A stretch of DNA of 64,000 nucleotides, taken from assembly GCF_900091515.1 (NCBI RefSeq), contig NZ_LT607410.1:5642001-5706000 (forward strand), in the 5' to 3' direction. This DNA comes from Micromonospora purpureochromogenes. Its GTDB lineage: Bacteria; Actinomycetota; Actinomycetes; Mycobacteriales; Micromonosporaceae. Positions within the stretch are counted from its first letter, which is position 1. Every line of letters starts with the position of its first letter. Positions 1 to 9,515 of the stretch are shown piece after piece. A program made the translations under genes and the position numbers. The notes beneath the pieces are model-generated. The model did no database searches, was not told the origin of the DNA, and saw only the letters and a program-made list of their open reading frames with translations.

Positions 1-2
1 GC

Positions 3-683
3 TGGGACCTGATCGCCCCGCTCGCGAAGTTCACCACCGCCGTCTACGTCGGCTGCGCGATCGTGCTGTTCGTGGTCTACCCGCTGCTGCTGGTGGCGGC
101 CGGCCGGCTCAACCCGCTGCGCTTCTTCGCTGGCGCGTGGCCCGCCATCGAGCTGGCCTTCGTCTCCCGCTCCTCGGTGGGCACCATGCCGGTGACCCAG
201 CGTTCCGTCGAGCGCCTCGGCGTCCCCCGCGAGTACGCCTCGTTCGCGGTGCCGTTCGGCGCCACCACGAAGATGGACGGCTGCGCGGCGATCTACCCGG
301 CCCTGGCGGCGATCTTCGTCGCGCAGGTCTTCGGGGTGGACCTGGGCGTCACCGACTACCTGCTGATCGCCTTCGTCTCGGTGGTCGGCTCGGCCGCCAC
401 CGCCGGCCTGACCGGCGCGATCGTGATGCTCACCCTGACCCTGAGCACGCTGGGTCTGCCGCTGGCCGGCGCCGGCCTGCTGCTCGCCATCGACCCGATC
501 CTGGACATGATCCGCACCGCCACCAACGTGGCCGGGCAGGCGCTGGTGCCGACCATCGTCGCCGCCCGGGAGGGCACCCTGGACCGGGCCGCGTACGACT
601 CCGCCGGCCGGCGTGAGCTGACCGACGCCGAGGAGACCGAGCGGCCGATCCGGCAGGACGGGCTGACCCCGGTCCCCGCCTGA
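3..683 (+). CDS. Dicarboxylate/amino acid:cation symporter, C-terminal part (5' end outside window)
   Basis: This is the C-terminal 226 residues of a DAACS-family secondary transporter that imports C4-dicarboxylates or glutamate/aspartate with Na+ or H+. The frame is open from base 3, so the start lies upstream of the window. Family hallmarks are the serine-rich re-entrant loop SRSSVGTMPVT, the GATTKMDGCA segment (equivalent of the NMDGT motif) and the final substrate-binding helix DPILDMIRTATNVAGQA with its Asp, Arg and Asn. Several hydrophobic helices surround them and the last 40 residues are a charged cytoplasmic tail. A strong terminator follows 25 bases after the stop. The exact substrate cannot be decided from this part. 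Confidence 0.92.
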   Translation, partial: WDLIAPLAKFTTAVYVGCAIVLFVVYPLLLVAAGRLNPLRFFAGAWPAIELAFVSRSSVGTMPVTQRSVERLGVPREYASFAVPFGATTKMDGCAAIYPALAAIFVAQVFGVDLGVTDYLLIAFVSVVGSAATAGLTGAIVMLTLTLSTLGLPLAGAGLLLAIDPILDMIRTATNVAGQALVPTIVAAREGTLDRAAYDSAGRRELTDAEETERPIRQDGLTPVPA

Positions 684-707
684 GCCCGCCCGGCCCGACC
701 GCTGACC

Positions 708-738
708 GAGGAGGGCCCTGCCCCGCAGGGCCCTCCTC
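708..738 (+). terminator. Intrinsic terminator-like hairpin after the symporter
   Basis: A perfect 13-bp stem (708-720 with 726-738, arm GAGGAGGGCCCTG) with a 5-base loop lies between the symporter stop and the next gene. There is no T-run, as is common in high-GC actinobacteria. Confidence 0.75.
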
Positions 739-749
739 GCCACCGCTGA

Positions 750-1832
<1,083 letters not shown>

Positions 1833-1880
1833 CCGGGCCCGGCCGGCCGCCCCGCGGGTTGACTCGGCCTTGATCCACTC

Positions 1881-1937
1881 CGGTTGCGGCGTGTCGCGCT
1901 GTCCGCTTCGAGGGACACCGCGACACGCCGCGAACCG
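1881..1937. terminator. Bidirectional hairpin between convergent genes
   Basis: A 12-bp perfect stem (1886-1897 with 1920-1931) extends by five more pairs across a one-base bulge (1881-1885 with 1933-1937). A smaller inner hairpin sits in the loop. It lies between the reductase (+) and the ABC exporter (-), so it could terminate both. Confidence 0.7.
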
Positions 1938-1955
1938 TCGATCGACCGGCCGGGG

Positions 1956-4900
1956 TCAGCCGGCCAGGTGGCCCCAGTCGTCCTCCAGGTCGCGCCACGG
2001 GCCCTGCGCGGCGACCGCGCCGTCGAGCAGGACCACCACGTGGTCGGCCCGGACCAGGGCCGCGCGTTTCGAGGTCGAGCCGACCACGGTCACGCCGTGT
2101 TCGCGCAGCGCCGCCCAGAGCGCCAGCTCGGTGGTGACGTCCAGCGCCGACGAGACGTCGTCGGCCACCAGCAGCTCGGTACGCGGCGCCAGCGCCCGGG
2201 CCAGCGCCAGCCGCTGCAACTGCCCCCCGGAGAGCCGGGTCCCCTTGTGGCCGATGAGCAGCCCGAGCCCACCCCCGGCGGCGGCCAGGTCGTGGTCGAG
2301 CTGCGCGGTCGACACCGCCCCGGCCGCGTCCACCTCGTGGCCGAGCGCGATGTTGTCGGCGACCGTGCCGGAGAGCACCCGGGGCAGCTGCCCGACGTAC
2401 CCCACCTGCTGCGGACGCAGGAACAGCTCCGGCTCGGTCACCGGTTCGCCGTTCCAGCGCAGCGTGCCGATGTGGTGCACGATCCCGGCCAGCGCGCGCA
2501 GCAGCGAGGACTTGCCGGAGCCGACCGGCCCGACCACCAGCACCAGCTGCCCGCGGTCGACGGTCAGGTCGACGTCCCGCACGGCCAGGGTGCCGTCGGA
2601 GTGCAGCGCCCCGAAGCCGGCCAGCTCCAGCCGGCGCAGCGGACGCCGGGCCGGCGGCACGGGCGCGGGCGCGGTGCCGGCGGCCAGGTCGACCCCGGGA
2701 ACCGCCGCCGAGTACGTCCCGACCCCGCACATCGCCGCCGTCCGCCGGGTCCAGACCCGCGCCGACGGGTAGTGCGAGACCAGTGACGCGGTGGTCCAGG
2801 CGAACCAGCGGGCCGCGCCCAGCGTGGAGACCGCCACCAGGGTCGCCCCGGCGGAGAGCCCACCGGCCAGGTAGAGCGCCCACGCGCCGATCGGCAGCAG
2901 GCCGCTGACCAGCGACGGCGTGGAGCGCGCCCACACCTGCGCGGAGATCTCCCGGCGCTGCCGGTCGCTGCGCACGGTGTCCAGGGCGGCGAGGTGGGTC
3001 AGCACCGGCCGGGTCGCGCCGGCCAGCTTCACCGTGCGGGCCGCGGAGAGCGCGGAGACCAGCGCGGTGGCGAAGGCCGCCCGCGCCGCCACCGTGCCCC
3101 GGGCGGACCGCTCCAGCCGGGGCCCGAACAGCGTCGCCGCCAGCCCGGAGACCACCATCGTCCCGGCGAAGAAGAGCGCCGGTACGAAACTACCGGTCAC
3201 CGCCGTCATGGTGGCCACGATCGCCAGGGCGATGAACTGGTCCATGAGGTTGTCGGCGAGCTGCACCACCCGCTCGGTGTCACCGCTCTGAGCGACCACC
3301 TCCGCCGGGGTGTGCCCGCTGACCCGGCGCGCCCCGGTCTGCCCGTGCACCAGGCGCAGGCTGATCCGCAGCATCTGGCGTACCCACCACTGCGGGAACC
3401 ACAGGTTCGTGTAGAAGGGCAGCGGCAGGACGACCAGCAGCGCGGCGGCGATGCCGAGCGCGGGCAGCCACGGGCTGCCGCCGTCGACCACGTCCGCCCA
3501 GAGCCAGGGCAGCACCGCGCCGTCCAGGCCGAGCAGCGTCATCACGACGAAGATGGCGACCGAGACCAGGCCGTACCTCGGGTCGTTGGTGCCCAGCCGG
3601 AGGATCTCCCGCATGGTGCGCGCGGGCGGCAGCGCGGGCAGCGGCGGCGGGTCGGTCTTCGGCACCGCCACGGGGACCGGCCGCTCGACCGGCGCCGGTG
3701 CCGACGCCTCCAGCTCCCACGGGTCGCGCGGCCCGGGCAGCAGGTCCACCCCGCCCCGGCCCGCGCCGGCCGGGGCGTACGCGGCGGCGTGGCTGCTGGC
3801 CAGCAGCTCGGCGAAGCGTTCCGACTCGCGCAGCGGGCCGGCCTCCAGCACCTCGCCGTCGGCCATCACCACCACCTCGTCGCAGCGGCGCACAGAGGAG
3901 AGGCGGTGCGCGATGACGATGCCGATCCGGTCGGTGAGCAGCCGCTCGGTGGCCTGGCGCACCCGGGTCTCGGTGACCGGGTCCAACCGGGCGGTGGCCT
4001 CGTCGAGGATCACCACGTGCGGATCGCGGACCAGGATCCGGGCGAACGCCACCAGCTGTTCCTGCCCGGCGGAGAGGACGTGCCCGCCCTCGCCCAGCCG
4101 GGTCCGGACGCCGTCGGGCAGCTCGGCGATCCAGCCGGCCAGCCCCAACTCCTCCAGCGCCCGGGTGGCGTCGTCGAGCAGGTCGGGGTCGAAGAGCGCG
4201 ACGTTCTCGGCCAGCGTCCCGGCCAGGATCTCGGTGCGCTGCGGGACCACGGCGACCCACCGGCGCAACTGCTCGACGTCCAGGTCCACCAGGTCGGTGT
4301 CGCCGAGGAAGACGGTGCCGCGCGGCACGTCGACCGCGCGGGTGAGCACCTTGGCCAGCGTCGACTTGCCCGAACCGGTCCGCCCGACCAGGGCGTACGA
4401 CCGGCCGCGGGCGAAGGTGAGCCGGATGTCGCGCAGCGCCGGCCCCCGCTCACCGTCACCGCTGTTCGGGTAGTGGAAGGTGAGCCCGCGCACGCTCAGG
4501 TCGCCCTCCGCCGGGGCCGCCCCGCCCGCCGGCTCCTGCCGGGCGTCGGAGAGCAGTTGCACCCGGGCCCACGCGCCGAGCGCGTACTGCAGGTGGGGCA
4601 CCCAGCGGGCGATGTGCTCGACGGTGGCCCCGAATGCGATGGCGAGCAGCCAGATCGCGGTCAGCCGGGCGCCGTCGATCCGGCCGGTGGCCAGCGCCCA
4701 GGCACCACCGAGCACCACGGCGGCGATGCCGGCCCGGATCGTGCCGGCGGCGATCGTGGTGACCCGGGCGGACATCAGGAACACCCGACGGCACCGGGCC
4801 AGCACCTCGGCGGCGCGCCCGGCGTAGAGCCGCAGCACGTACGGCCGGGCCAGGCTGGTCCGCACGTCGTCCTGGCCGTGCACCGCCTCCTCCATCACCG

Positions 4901-5453
4901 CGGCGAGGTCCGACCAGGCCTCCTCCTCGGCCATCCGGGCCGGGCCGATGCGCGCGGTGGGGCGGCGCAGCAGGACGCCGAGCAGGGCGGTGAGCACGAG
5001 CATGCCGACACCGGCCGGCCACCAGACGAACAGGGCGCTGACGGTGGCCAGCAGGCAGACCGCCAGCCCCTGCACGAGCCGTACGCCGGTGTTCCGCAGC
5101 TCGGAGGCGACCTGGTAGACGTCGTTGTCGATCCGGTCCAGCAGCTCACCGACCGGGGTGGTCTCCAGAGTGGTCAGGTCCTGCCCGAGCGCCACCCGGC
5201 AGAGCCGGCGGCGGACGTCGGCGGACCAGTCGGCGGTGAGCCCGGCCATCAGCAGGCCGATGACGAGATCGCTCAGGACGGCGGCGACCAGCGCCAGCAC
5301 CAGCAGGGCGAAGAAGGTGGCGGACCGGTGCACCAGGACCGGGCCGGCCAGGGCCGAGGCGGCGGCCTGCCCGGCGGCGCCGAGCACGATCAGGTAGACC
5401 ACCACCGTCATCCGGCGTGGCGCGGTGGCCCAGAGATCACGGAGCAGGCGCAT
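1956..5453 (-). CDS. Fused two-module ABC exporter (TMD-NBD-TMD-NBD) with an asymmetric degenerate site
   Basis: This 1165-residue single-chain ABC transporter has two membrane and two nucleotide-binding domains, so it carries both halves of a type IV exporter (multidrug or peptide/lipid; substrate unknown). TMD1 covers about residues 15-290. NBD1 has Walker A GRTGSGKST (about 357), signature LSAGQ (about 460), Walker B VVILDEAT and switch His in IAHR. TMD2 covers about 620-900. NBD2 has Walker A GPVGSGKSS (about 975), a perfect LSGGQ (about 1074), but Walker B LLVADDVS with Asp in place of the catalytic Glu, and no switch His (VVGSTSKR). The pattern fits one consensus and one degenerate ATP site, as in heterodimeric exporters. 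The ATG at 5453 follows GGAGGGA. The TetR gene lies 127 bases upstream on the same strand and may control it. Confidence 0.92.
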   Translation of the reverse strand: MRLLRDLWATAPRRMTVVVYLIVLGAAGQAAASALAGPVLVHRSATFFALLVLALVAAVLSDLVIGLLMAGLTADWSADVRRRLCRVALGQDLTTLETTPVGELLDRIDNDVYQVASELRNTGVRLVQGLAVCLLATVSALFVWWPAGVGMLVLTALLGVLLRRPTARIGPARMAEEEAWSDLAAVMEEAVHGQDDVRTSLARPYVLRLYAGRAAEVLARCRRVFLMSARVTTIAAGTIRAGIAAVVLGGAWALATGRIDGARLTAIWLLAIAFGATVEHIARWVPHLQYALGAWARVQLLSDARQEPAGGAAPAEGDLSVRGLTFHYPNSGDGERGPALRDIRLTFARGRSYALVGRTGSGKSTLAKVLTRAVDVPRGTVFLGDTDLVDLDVEQLRRWVAVVPQRTEILAGTLAENVALFDPDLLDDATRALEELGLAGWIAELPDGVRTRLGEGGHVLSAGQEQLVAFARILVRDPHVVILDEATARLDPVTETRVRQATERLLTDRIGIVIAHRLSSVRRCDEVVVMADGEVLEAGPLRESERFAELLASSHAAAYAPAGAGRGGVDLLPGPRDPWELEASAPAPVERPVPVAVPKTDPPPLPALPPARTMREILRLGTNDPRYGLVSVAIFVVMTLLGLDGAVLPWLWADVVDGGSPWLPALGIAAALLVVLPLPFYTNLWFPQWWVRQMLRISLRLVHGQTGARRVSGHTPAEVVAQSGDTERVVQLADNLMDQFIALAIVATMTAVTGSFVPALFFAGTMVVSGLAATLFGPRLERSARGTVAARAAFATALVSALSAARTVKLAGATRPVLTHLAALDTVRSDRQRREISAQVWARSTPSLVSGLLPIGAWALYLAGGLSAGATLVAVSTLGAARWFAWTTASLVSHYPSARVWTRRTAAMCGVGTYSAAVPGVDLAAGTAPAPVPPARRPLRRLELAGFGALHSDGTLAVRDVDLTVDRGQLVLVVGPVGSGKSSLLRALAGIVHHIGTLRWNGEPVTEPELFLRPQQVGYVGQLPRVLSGTVADNIALGHEVDAAGAVSTAQLDHDLAAAGGGLGLLIGHKGTRLSGGQLQRLALARALAPRTELLVADDVSSALDVTTELALWAALREHGVTVVGSTSKRAALVRADHVVVLLDGAVAAQGPWRDLEDDWGHLAG

Positions 5454-5580
5454 GGGAGGGTCCCTCCGGACTCGGGATGGTGGTGGCGGTACGTCCCAGC
5501 CTGGTCCTCCGGCCGCGACGATTCAACGCAATTACCGCGCCCCCACCCGCGCCCCGACCTGCTCGGGCACCCCCCGGAGG

Positions 5581-6174
5581 TCAGGTCTGGGCGACCCGCC
5601 GGACGATGCCGAGCAGCGCCTCCTGCACGTCCTCGATCGGCCGGTCCGGCTGGAAGACCAGCCAGTCCACGGCCACCACCAGACCGACGCCGAACAGCGC
5701 CGACGAGGCGGTCCGCACGTCCAGGTCGGCGGGGAGGTCACCGCCGGCCACCCCGGCCCGAACCGTGTCGGCGATCACCTCGATCGCCTCCCCGCGCAGC
5801 AGGCGCAGGGTCTGCTGCCACTCGCGGTTGGTCCGCCACATCTCCGAGAGCAGCAGCTGGGCGAAGGCCCGGTAGCGCCGGATGTACTCCAGCTCGGCGC
5901 GGACCAGGGCGGCGAGCGCCTCGCGCGGCGGCAGGCCGGCCACCGCGGCCCGGAAGTCGGCGGTGAGCAGGCCGATGCCGTGCCGCAGCAGCTCCTCGAA
6001 GAGGACCGTCTTGGACTCGAAGTTGTAGTAGACGGTGCCCTTGGCCACCCCGGCCCGGGCCGCGATGTCGTCCACCGTGGTGGCGGAGAAGCCCTGCTCG
6101 GCGATGAGTTCCACCGCCGCCACGAAGAGACGCTGCCGGGTGTCCTCCCGCCGCCGCGACCGTCCGTCCGTCAC
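5581..6174 (-). CDS. TetR family transcriptional regulator
   Basis: This is a 197-residue TetR repressor. The N-terminal helix-turn-helix is typical (TRQRLFVAAVELIAEQGF, then TTVDDIAARAGVAKGTVYY and the NFESKTVLFEELL helix). The C-terminal ligand domain is all-helical and of the acyl/drug-responsive type. The GTG at 6174 is chosen because GGGGAGGGC stands just upstream and because it begins shortly before the DNA-binding domain; an in-frame extension to 6585 would run far into the neighbouring gene. It is the last gene of an ATPase - YhgE - TetR unit. A TetR-type palindrome at 9415-9428 covers the promoter of that unit, so autoregulation is likely. The fused ABC exporter follows 127 bases downstream and is a second candidate target. 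Confidence 0.9.
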   Translation of the reverse strand: MTDGRSRRREDTRQRLFVAAVELIAEQGFSATTVDDIAARAGVAKGTVYYNFESKTVLFEELLRHGIGLLTADFRAAVAGLPPREALAALVRAELEYIRRYRAFAQLLLSEMWRTNREWQQTLRLLRGEAIEVIADTVRAGVAGGDLPADLDVRTASSALFGVGLVVAVDWLVFQPDRPIEDVQEALLGIVRRVAQT

Positions 6175-6266
6175 TCGCCCTCCCCGTCCGCCCGACCGGC
6201 CCGAGGCGGACCGGTGCGAGCCGGGGAGGGGCTGCTCTCGCACCCCCGTCCGGCCCATCAGCATCC

Positions 6267-8417
6267 TCACATGGTCAGTTCGGGGTGCAGCTTCGCCGGG
6301 GTCAGTCGCCGGGACCGGCGCGCCGCGCCGACGGTGGCCACCAGCGCCGCCGCGCCGAAGGCGGCGATGACCAGCGCGCCGGTGACCACCGTCGCCGACG
6401 ACCCGCCGTTGATGGTGTGCCGCAGCCCCTGCACCACGTACGTCATCGGCAGCCACGGGTGGACGGCCTGGAAGAAGTCGGGCGAGGTCTGCACCGGGTA
6501 GGTGCCGCCGGAGGAGGTGAGCTGGAGCATCAGCAGGGCCAGCGAGGCGAGCCGGCCGGCCGGCCCGAGCTGCGCGCCGAGCCACTGCATGATCGCGGTG
6601 AACGCCAGCGAGGTCAGCGCGAGCAGCCCGAACGTCGCCGCCGGGTGCTCCGGGTCGAGGCCGAGCACCAGGGTGACCACGGTGAAGAGCACCCCGGCCT
6701 GGGCCAGTCCGATCGCCACGGCGGGCAGCCAGCCGGCGAGCGCGACCCGCCAGGCGGACGCGTCGGACATCACGTGCCGCCGGTTCACCGGCCGCAGCAG
6801 CATGTACGTGATCATCGCGCCGACCCAGAGCGCCAGCCCGAGGAAGTACGGGGCGAACCCGACGCCGTACGAGCCGGCGGGGTGCTCGGACGTGCGGTCC
6901 AGCGACACCGGGTCGCCGAGGACGCCGGCCCGGTCGGCCGCGTCGTCGTACCCGGGGATTTTCTTCTCCCCCGCGGTCAGCCCGCCGGCGAGCTGGCCGG
7001 CGCCGCCCTCCAGCTTGGTCAGGCCGGCGGCGAGCCGGTCGCTGCCCCCGCTGAGCCGGGCGAGCCCGCCGTCGAGGTCCCGGGCCCCGGTGGAGAGCCG
7101 GAACAGCCCGCCCCGCAGCTGGTCTGCGCCGGTGGCGGCGGTGCCGAGCCCGTCCCGCAGCTCGGCGTTGCCCTTCGCGATCCTGTCGATGGCGTCCGCG
7201 AGCCGGTGCACCTTGGCGTTGGCGCCGGCGACGTCGTCGGCGAGATGCGGCGCGGCGGCGGCCACCTCGCGGGCGGCGGCGGCGACCTCCCGCATCTTCT
7301 TCTGCAGCGCGGCCAGGTCGGTCCGGTCGATGGTGGCGGCCAGGTCCTCGGCCTCGGCGACGGCCTTGTCGGCGGCGGCGCGGGCGGCGGTGACGGTCGG
7401 GTCGTCGGCGAGTTCGGGATGCGCCGCGACGAGCGCGTCGAGGCGGTCGGCGACCTTGCGCGCCTGGGTCAGCACGGTGTCGGCCTGCTCGGGCAGCGTG
7501 TCGAGCCCGTCGGCCAGCGCGTCGGCGCCCTCGGCGATGACCGTGGCGGCCGTGCCGATCTCGTCGGCGTTCTCGCGCAGGAACGGCTCGGCCCGGTCCG
7601 CGAGGGCGTCCACCTTGTCGGCGGCGGCCCGGGTGGCGGTGGCCGCCTGGGCGCTGCCGTCGGCGAGCTGGGTCGCGCCGGTGCGGAGTTCGTCGAGGCC
7701 GGCGGAGAGCTGGTCGGCGCCCTGGGCGCTGCGGTCCAGCCCGGCGGCGAGCTGCCCGGCGCCCGTCTCCGAGCGGTCCAGCCCGTCGGCGAGCTGCCCG
7801 GCGCCGTCCTGGGAGGTGCCGAGCCCGTCGGCGAGCTGGCCGGCGCCGTCGGCGGCCTTGCCGGTCTCGGCCTTCAGGTCGGTGAAGCCGACCAGCATCT
7901 TGTCGAAGTAGCCGCTGGCGGTGCTCTCCGCGGCGGCGGCCCGGATCTCGCTGAACGCGGAGCGGGCGAGCAGGCCGGAGAGGTAGTTGGTGGCGTCGTC
8001 GTTGACCACCCGCAGCTCGCCGCGGCGGGCCGGCTGGTCCGGCTCGGGGCTGGCGACGAGGGTGGCGGAGAAGTCCGCCGGGATGGAGAAGACCAGGTGG
8101 TAGCGGCCGCTGCGCAGGCCGGCCGTCGCGTCGTCGGCGTCGGTCACGTGCCAGCCGAAGACCTTGCGGTCGAGCAGCTCCTCGGTGAGGTCCTGGCCGG
8201 CGTGCACCACGCTGCCGTCGCCGGCGGTGGCGGGTCGGTCGGCGTTGACCAGCGCCACCGGGATCCGGTCCATGTGCCCGTACGGATCCCAGAAGGCGTA
8301 GAGGTACAGGGCGCCGTAGAGCAGCGGGATCACGGTCAGCACGGCGAGTGCGGCGCGCGGCAGCCGGCCCCGGGTCATCCGGCGCAGCTCGAAGCGGGCG
8401 AGGCGGAAGACGCTCAT
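6267..8417 (-). CDS. YhgE/Pip family membrane protein (ABC-2-like)
   Basis: This 716-residue protein has the YhgE/Pip architecture. One N-terminal TM helix is followed by the conserved extracytoplasmic start (YAFWDPYGHMDRIPVALVNAD). Then come about 350 residues of helical, coiled-coil-like repeats built on GAGQLADGLDRS-type units, and five or six C-terminal TM helices (after about residue 510) ending in LHPELTM. Pip proteins were first known as phage-infection receptors; relatives include the EsaA-like part of type VII secretion and ABC-2 exporter permeases. The ATG at 8417 lies 4 bases after the stop of the ABC ATPase, so the two are translationally linked and may form one transporter. The substrate is unknown. 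Confidence 0.88.
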   Translation of the reverse strand: MSVFRLARFELRRMTRGRLPRAALAVLTVIPLLYGALYLYAFWDPYGHMDRIPVALVNADRPATAGDGSVVHAGQDLTEELLDRKVFGWHVTDADDATAGLRSGRYHLVFSIPADFSATLVASPEPDQPARRGELRVVNDDATNYLSGLLARSAFSEIRAAAAESTASGYFDKMLVGFTDLKAETGKAADGAGQLADGLGTSQDGAGQLADGLDRSETGAGQLAAGLDRSAQGADQLSAGLDELRTGATQLADGSAQAATATRAAADKVDALADRAEPFLRENADEIGTAATVIAEGADALADGLDTLPEQADTVLTQARKVADRLDALVAAHPELADDPTVTAARAAADKAVAEAEDLAATIDRTDLAALQKKMREVAAAAREVAAAAPHLADDVAGANAKVHRLADAIDRIAKGNAELRDGLGTAATGADQLRGGLFRLSTGARDLDGGLARLSGGSDRLAAGLTKLEGGAGQLAGGLTAGEKKIPGYDDAADRAGVLGDPVSLDRTSEHPAGSYGVGFAPYFLGLALWVGAMITYMLLRPVNRRHVMSDASAWRVALAGWLPAVAIGLAQAGVLFTVVTLVLGLDPEHPAATFGLLALTSLAFTAIMQWLGAQLGPAGRLASLALLMLQLTSSGGTYPVQTSPDFFQAVHPWLPMTYVVQGLRHTINGGSSATVVTGALVIAAFGAAALVATVGAARRSRRLTPAKLHPELTM

Positions 8418-8421
8418 CGGT

Positions 8422-9393
8422 TCACCTCGTGGTCGACGATGTCGGGGGTGGCGGGGGCACTGGCCGGGTCGCCGGCGCCCTCCGGGTCGGCGGGTCGGCG
8501 GCGTCCGCCGGGTCGGCGGCGTCCGCCGGGTCGGCGGCGTCCGCCGGGTCGGCGGCGTCCGCCGGGTCGGCGGCGTCCGCCGGGTCGGCGGCGTCCGCCG
8601 GGTCGGCGGCGTCCGCCGGGGCGGCCTGGGCGGGGACGGCGACGGTCGGGGGCGGGGCTGGGGCTGGGGCGGTGGCGGCCGGGACGGCGCGCGCCGGGGC
8701 GGTGGGGGCCGGGAGGCTCAGGTCGGGCCGGACCGGCAGCGACGGGTCGCCGAGCCGGTGCACGACGGCCCGGGCGCCGGGCTCGACCGCGCGGCCGCTG
8801 GCGACCACCGCGTAACCCTGGTCGGCGAGGCGGGCGAGGGCGTCGAAGAGCCAGGCCCGCTCGGGGGCGTCGGAGCCGGCGTCCACGTCGTCGGCGACGA
8901 TCAGGCTGGGGCCGCTCAGGGTGGCCAGGACAAGGCCGAGGACCTGCCGCTGCTGCGGGGTGAGGTCCCGGCCGCGCACGTCCGGATCGAGGGGTACGTC
9001 GGTGAAGCCCGCCCCGGCGATCGCCGCGGCGAAGGCGTCCCGCCGGTAAGCCCGCCGGGCCCGGACGGCGGCCACCGGCACCAGTTGGCGACGGCGGCGC
9101 GGGACGGGCCCGAGCAGCAGCAGCCGCTCCTGGATGTGCTCGGCGACGGTGAGCGCGGGGTCGGGCTCGTGCACCCCGGCGACCTGGCCGAGCGCGGCCG
9201 GCCCCCGGGTCCGCAGGGTGCCCTCGTTGTGCGGGAAGCGGCCGGCCAGGGCGAGCAGTAGCGAGGTACGCCCGCTGCCGGGCGGCCCGGTGACGACGTG
9301 CAGCTCACCCGCCTCGGCGGTCAGGTCGACGTCCCGGTACACCCAGCCCCGCCGGGTGCGCAGACCCAACCCGTACGCCTCGACGATCTTCAT
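8422..9393 (-). CDS. ABC transporter ATP-binding protein with non-canonical catalytic motifs
   Basis: This is an ABC ATPase paired with the YhgE/Pip protein. Counting from the ATG at 9393, the P-loop is GPPGSGRTS with Arg42 in place of the invariant Lys. The signature reads LTPQQRQ instead of LSGGQ, Walker B is SLIVADDVD with Asp in place of the catalytic Glu, and the switch His is absent (VVASGRAV). The last 90 residues are low-complexity Ala/Pro/Asp, including seven ADPADA units from an 18-bp DNA repeat. The start is uncertain: ATG 9393 has a GGGATGG stretch upstream, while ATG 9408 lies only 17 bases from the -10 box and has no ribosome site. The fold is clear, but ATP hydrolysis is doubtful. 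Confidence 0.85.
   Translation of the reverse strand: MKIVEAYGLGLRTRRGWVYRDVDLTAEAGELHVVTGPPGSGRTSLLLALAGRFPHNEGTLRTRGPAALGQVAGVHEPDPALTVAEHIQERLLLLGPVPRRRRQLVPVAAVRARRAYRRDAFAAAIAGAGFTDVPLDPDVRGRDLTPQQRQVLGLVLATLSGPSLIVADDVDAGSDAPERAWLFDALARLADQGYAVVASGRAVEPGARAVVHRLGDPSLPVRPDLSLPAPTAPARAVPAATAPAPAPPPTVAVPAQAAPADAADPADAADPADAADPADAADPADAADPADAADPADAADPPTRRAPATRPVPPPPPTSSTTR
8495..8620. repeat. 18-bp tandem repeat, about 7 copies, coding for ADPADA
   Basis: The core GCGTCCGCCGGG recurs exactly every 18 bases (8501, 8519, 8537, 8555, 8573, 8591 and 8609). It encodes the acidic ADPADA tail of the ABC ATPase. The copies are nearly identical at the DNA level, so copy number is likely to vary between strains. 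Confidence 0.9.
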
Positions 9394-9414
9394 CCGCCAT
9401 CCCGACATGCTTGA

Positions 9415-9431
9415 ACTGACTGGTCAGTATA
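9415..9431 (-). promoter_or_regulatory. TetR-type operator overlapping the -10 box of the ATPase-YhgE-TetR operon
   Basis: The perfect palindrome ACTGAC-TG-GTCAGT (9415-9428) is a common TetR-family operator. On the minus strand the hexamer TATACT (9431-9426) is a near-ideal -10 box and overlaps it, so a bound repressor would block transcription start. The operon's own TetR gene (5581-6174) is the obvious candidate repressor. Confidence 0.7.
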
Positions 9432-9515
9432 AAAACATGCTCAGCATAGCGCCGGACGTCCGATTCCTCGACCGGAGCGCGCGTGATCCCCGCCATGGCG
9501 GGCGGGCGGGACGGG

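Noticed and set aside
2994..5966. 990-codon plus-strand reading opposite the ABC exporter
   Set aside because: It is a frame shadow: composition is His/Gln/Gly/Arg-rich and it runs across the promoter between two genes.
5581..6585. Longer TetR start at 6585
   Set aside because: The extra 137 residues are the antisense of YhgE; GTG 6174 has a ribosome site and matches the family start.
8495..8620. Regular 18-bp repeat as a possible CRISPR array
   Set aside because: There are no unique spacers; the units are contiguous and in frame, encoding ADPADA.
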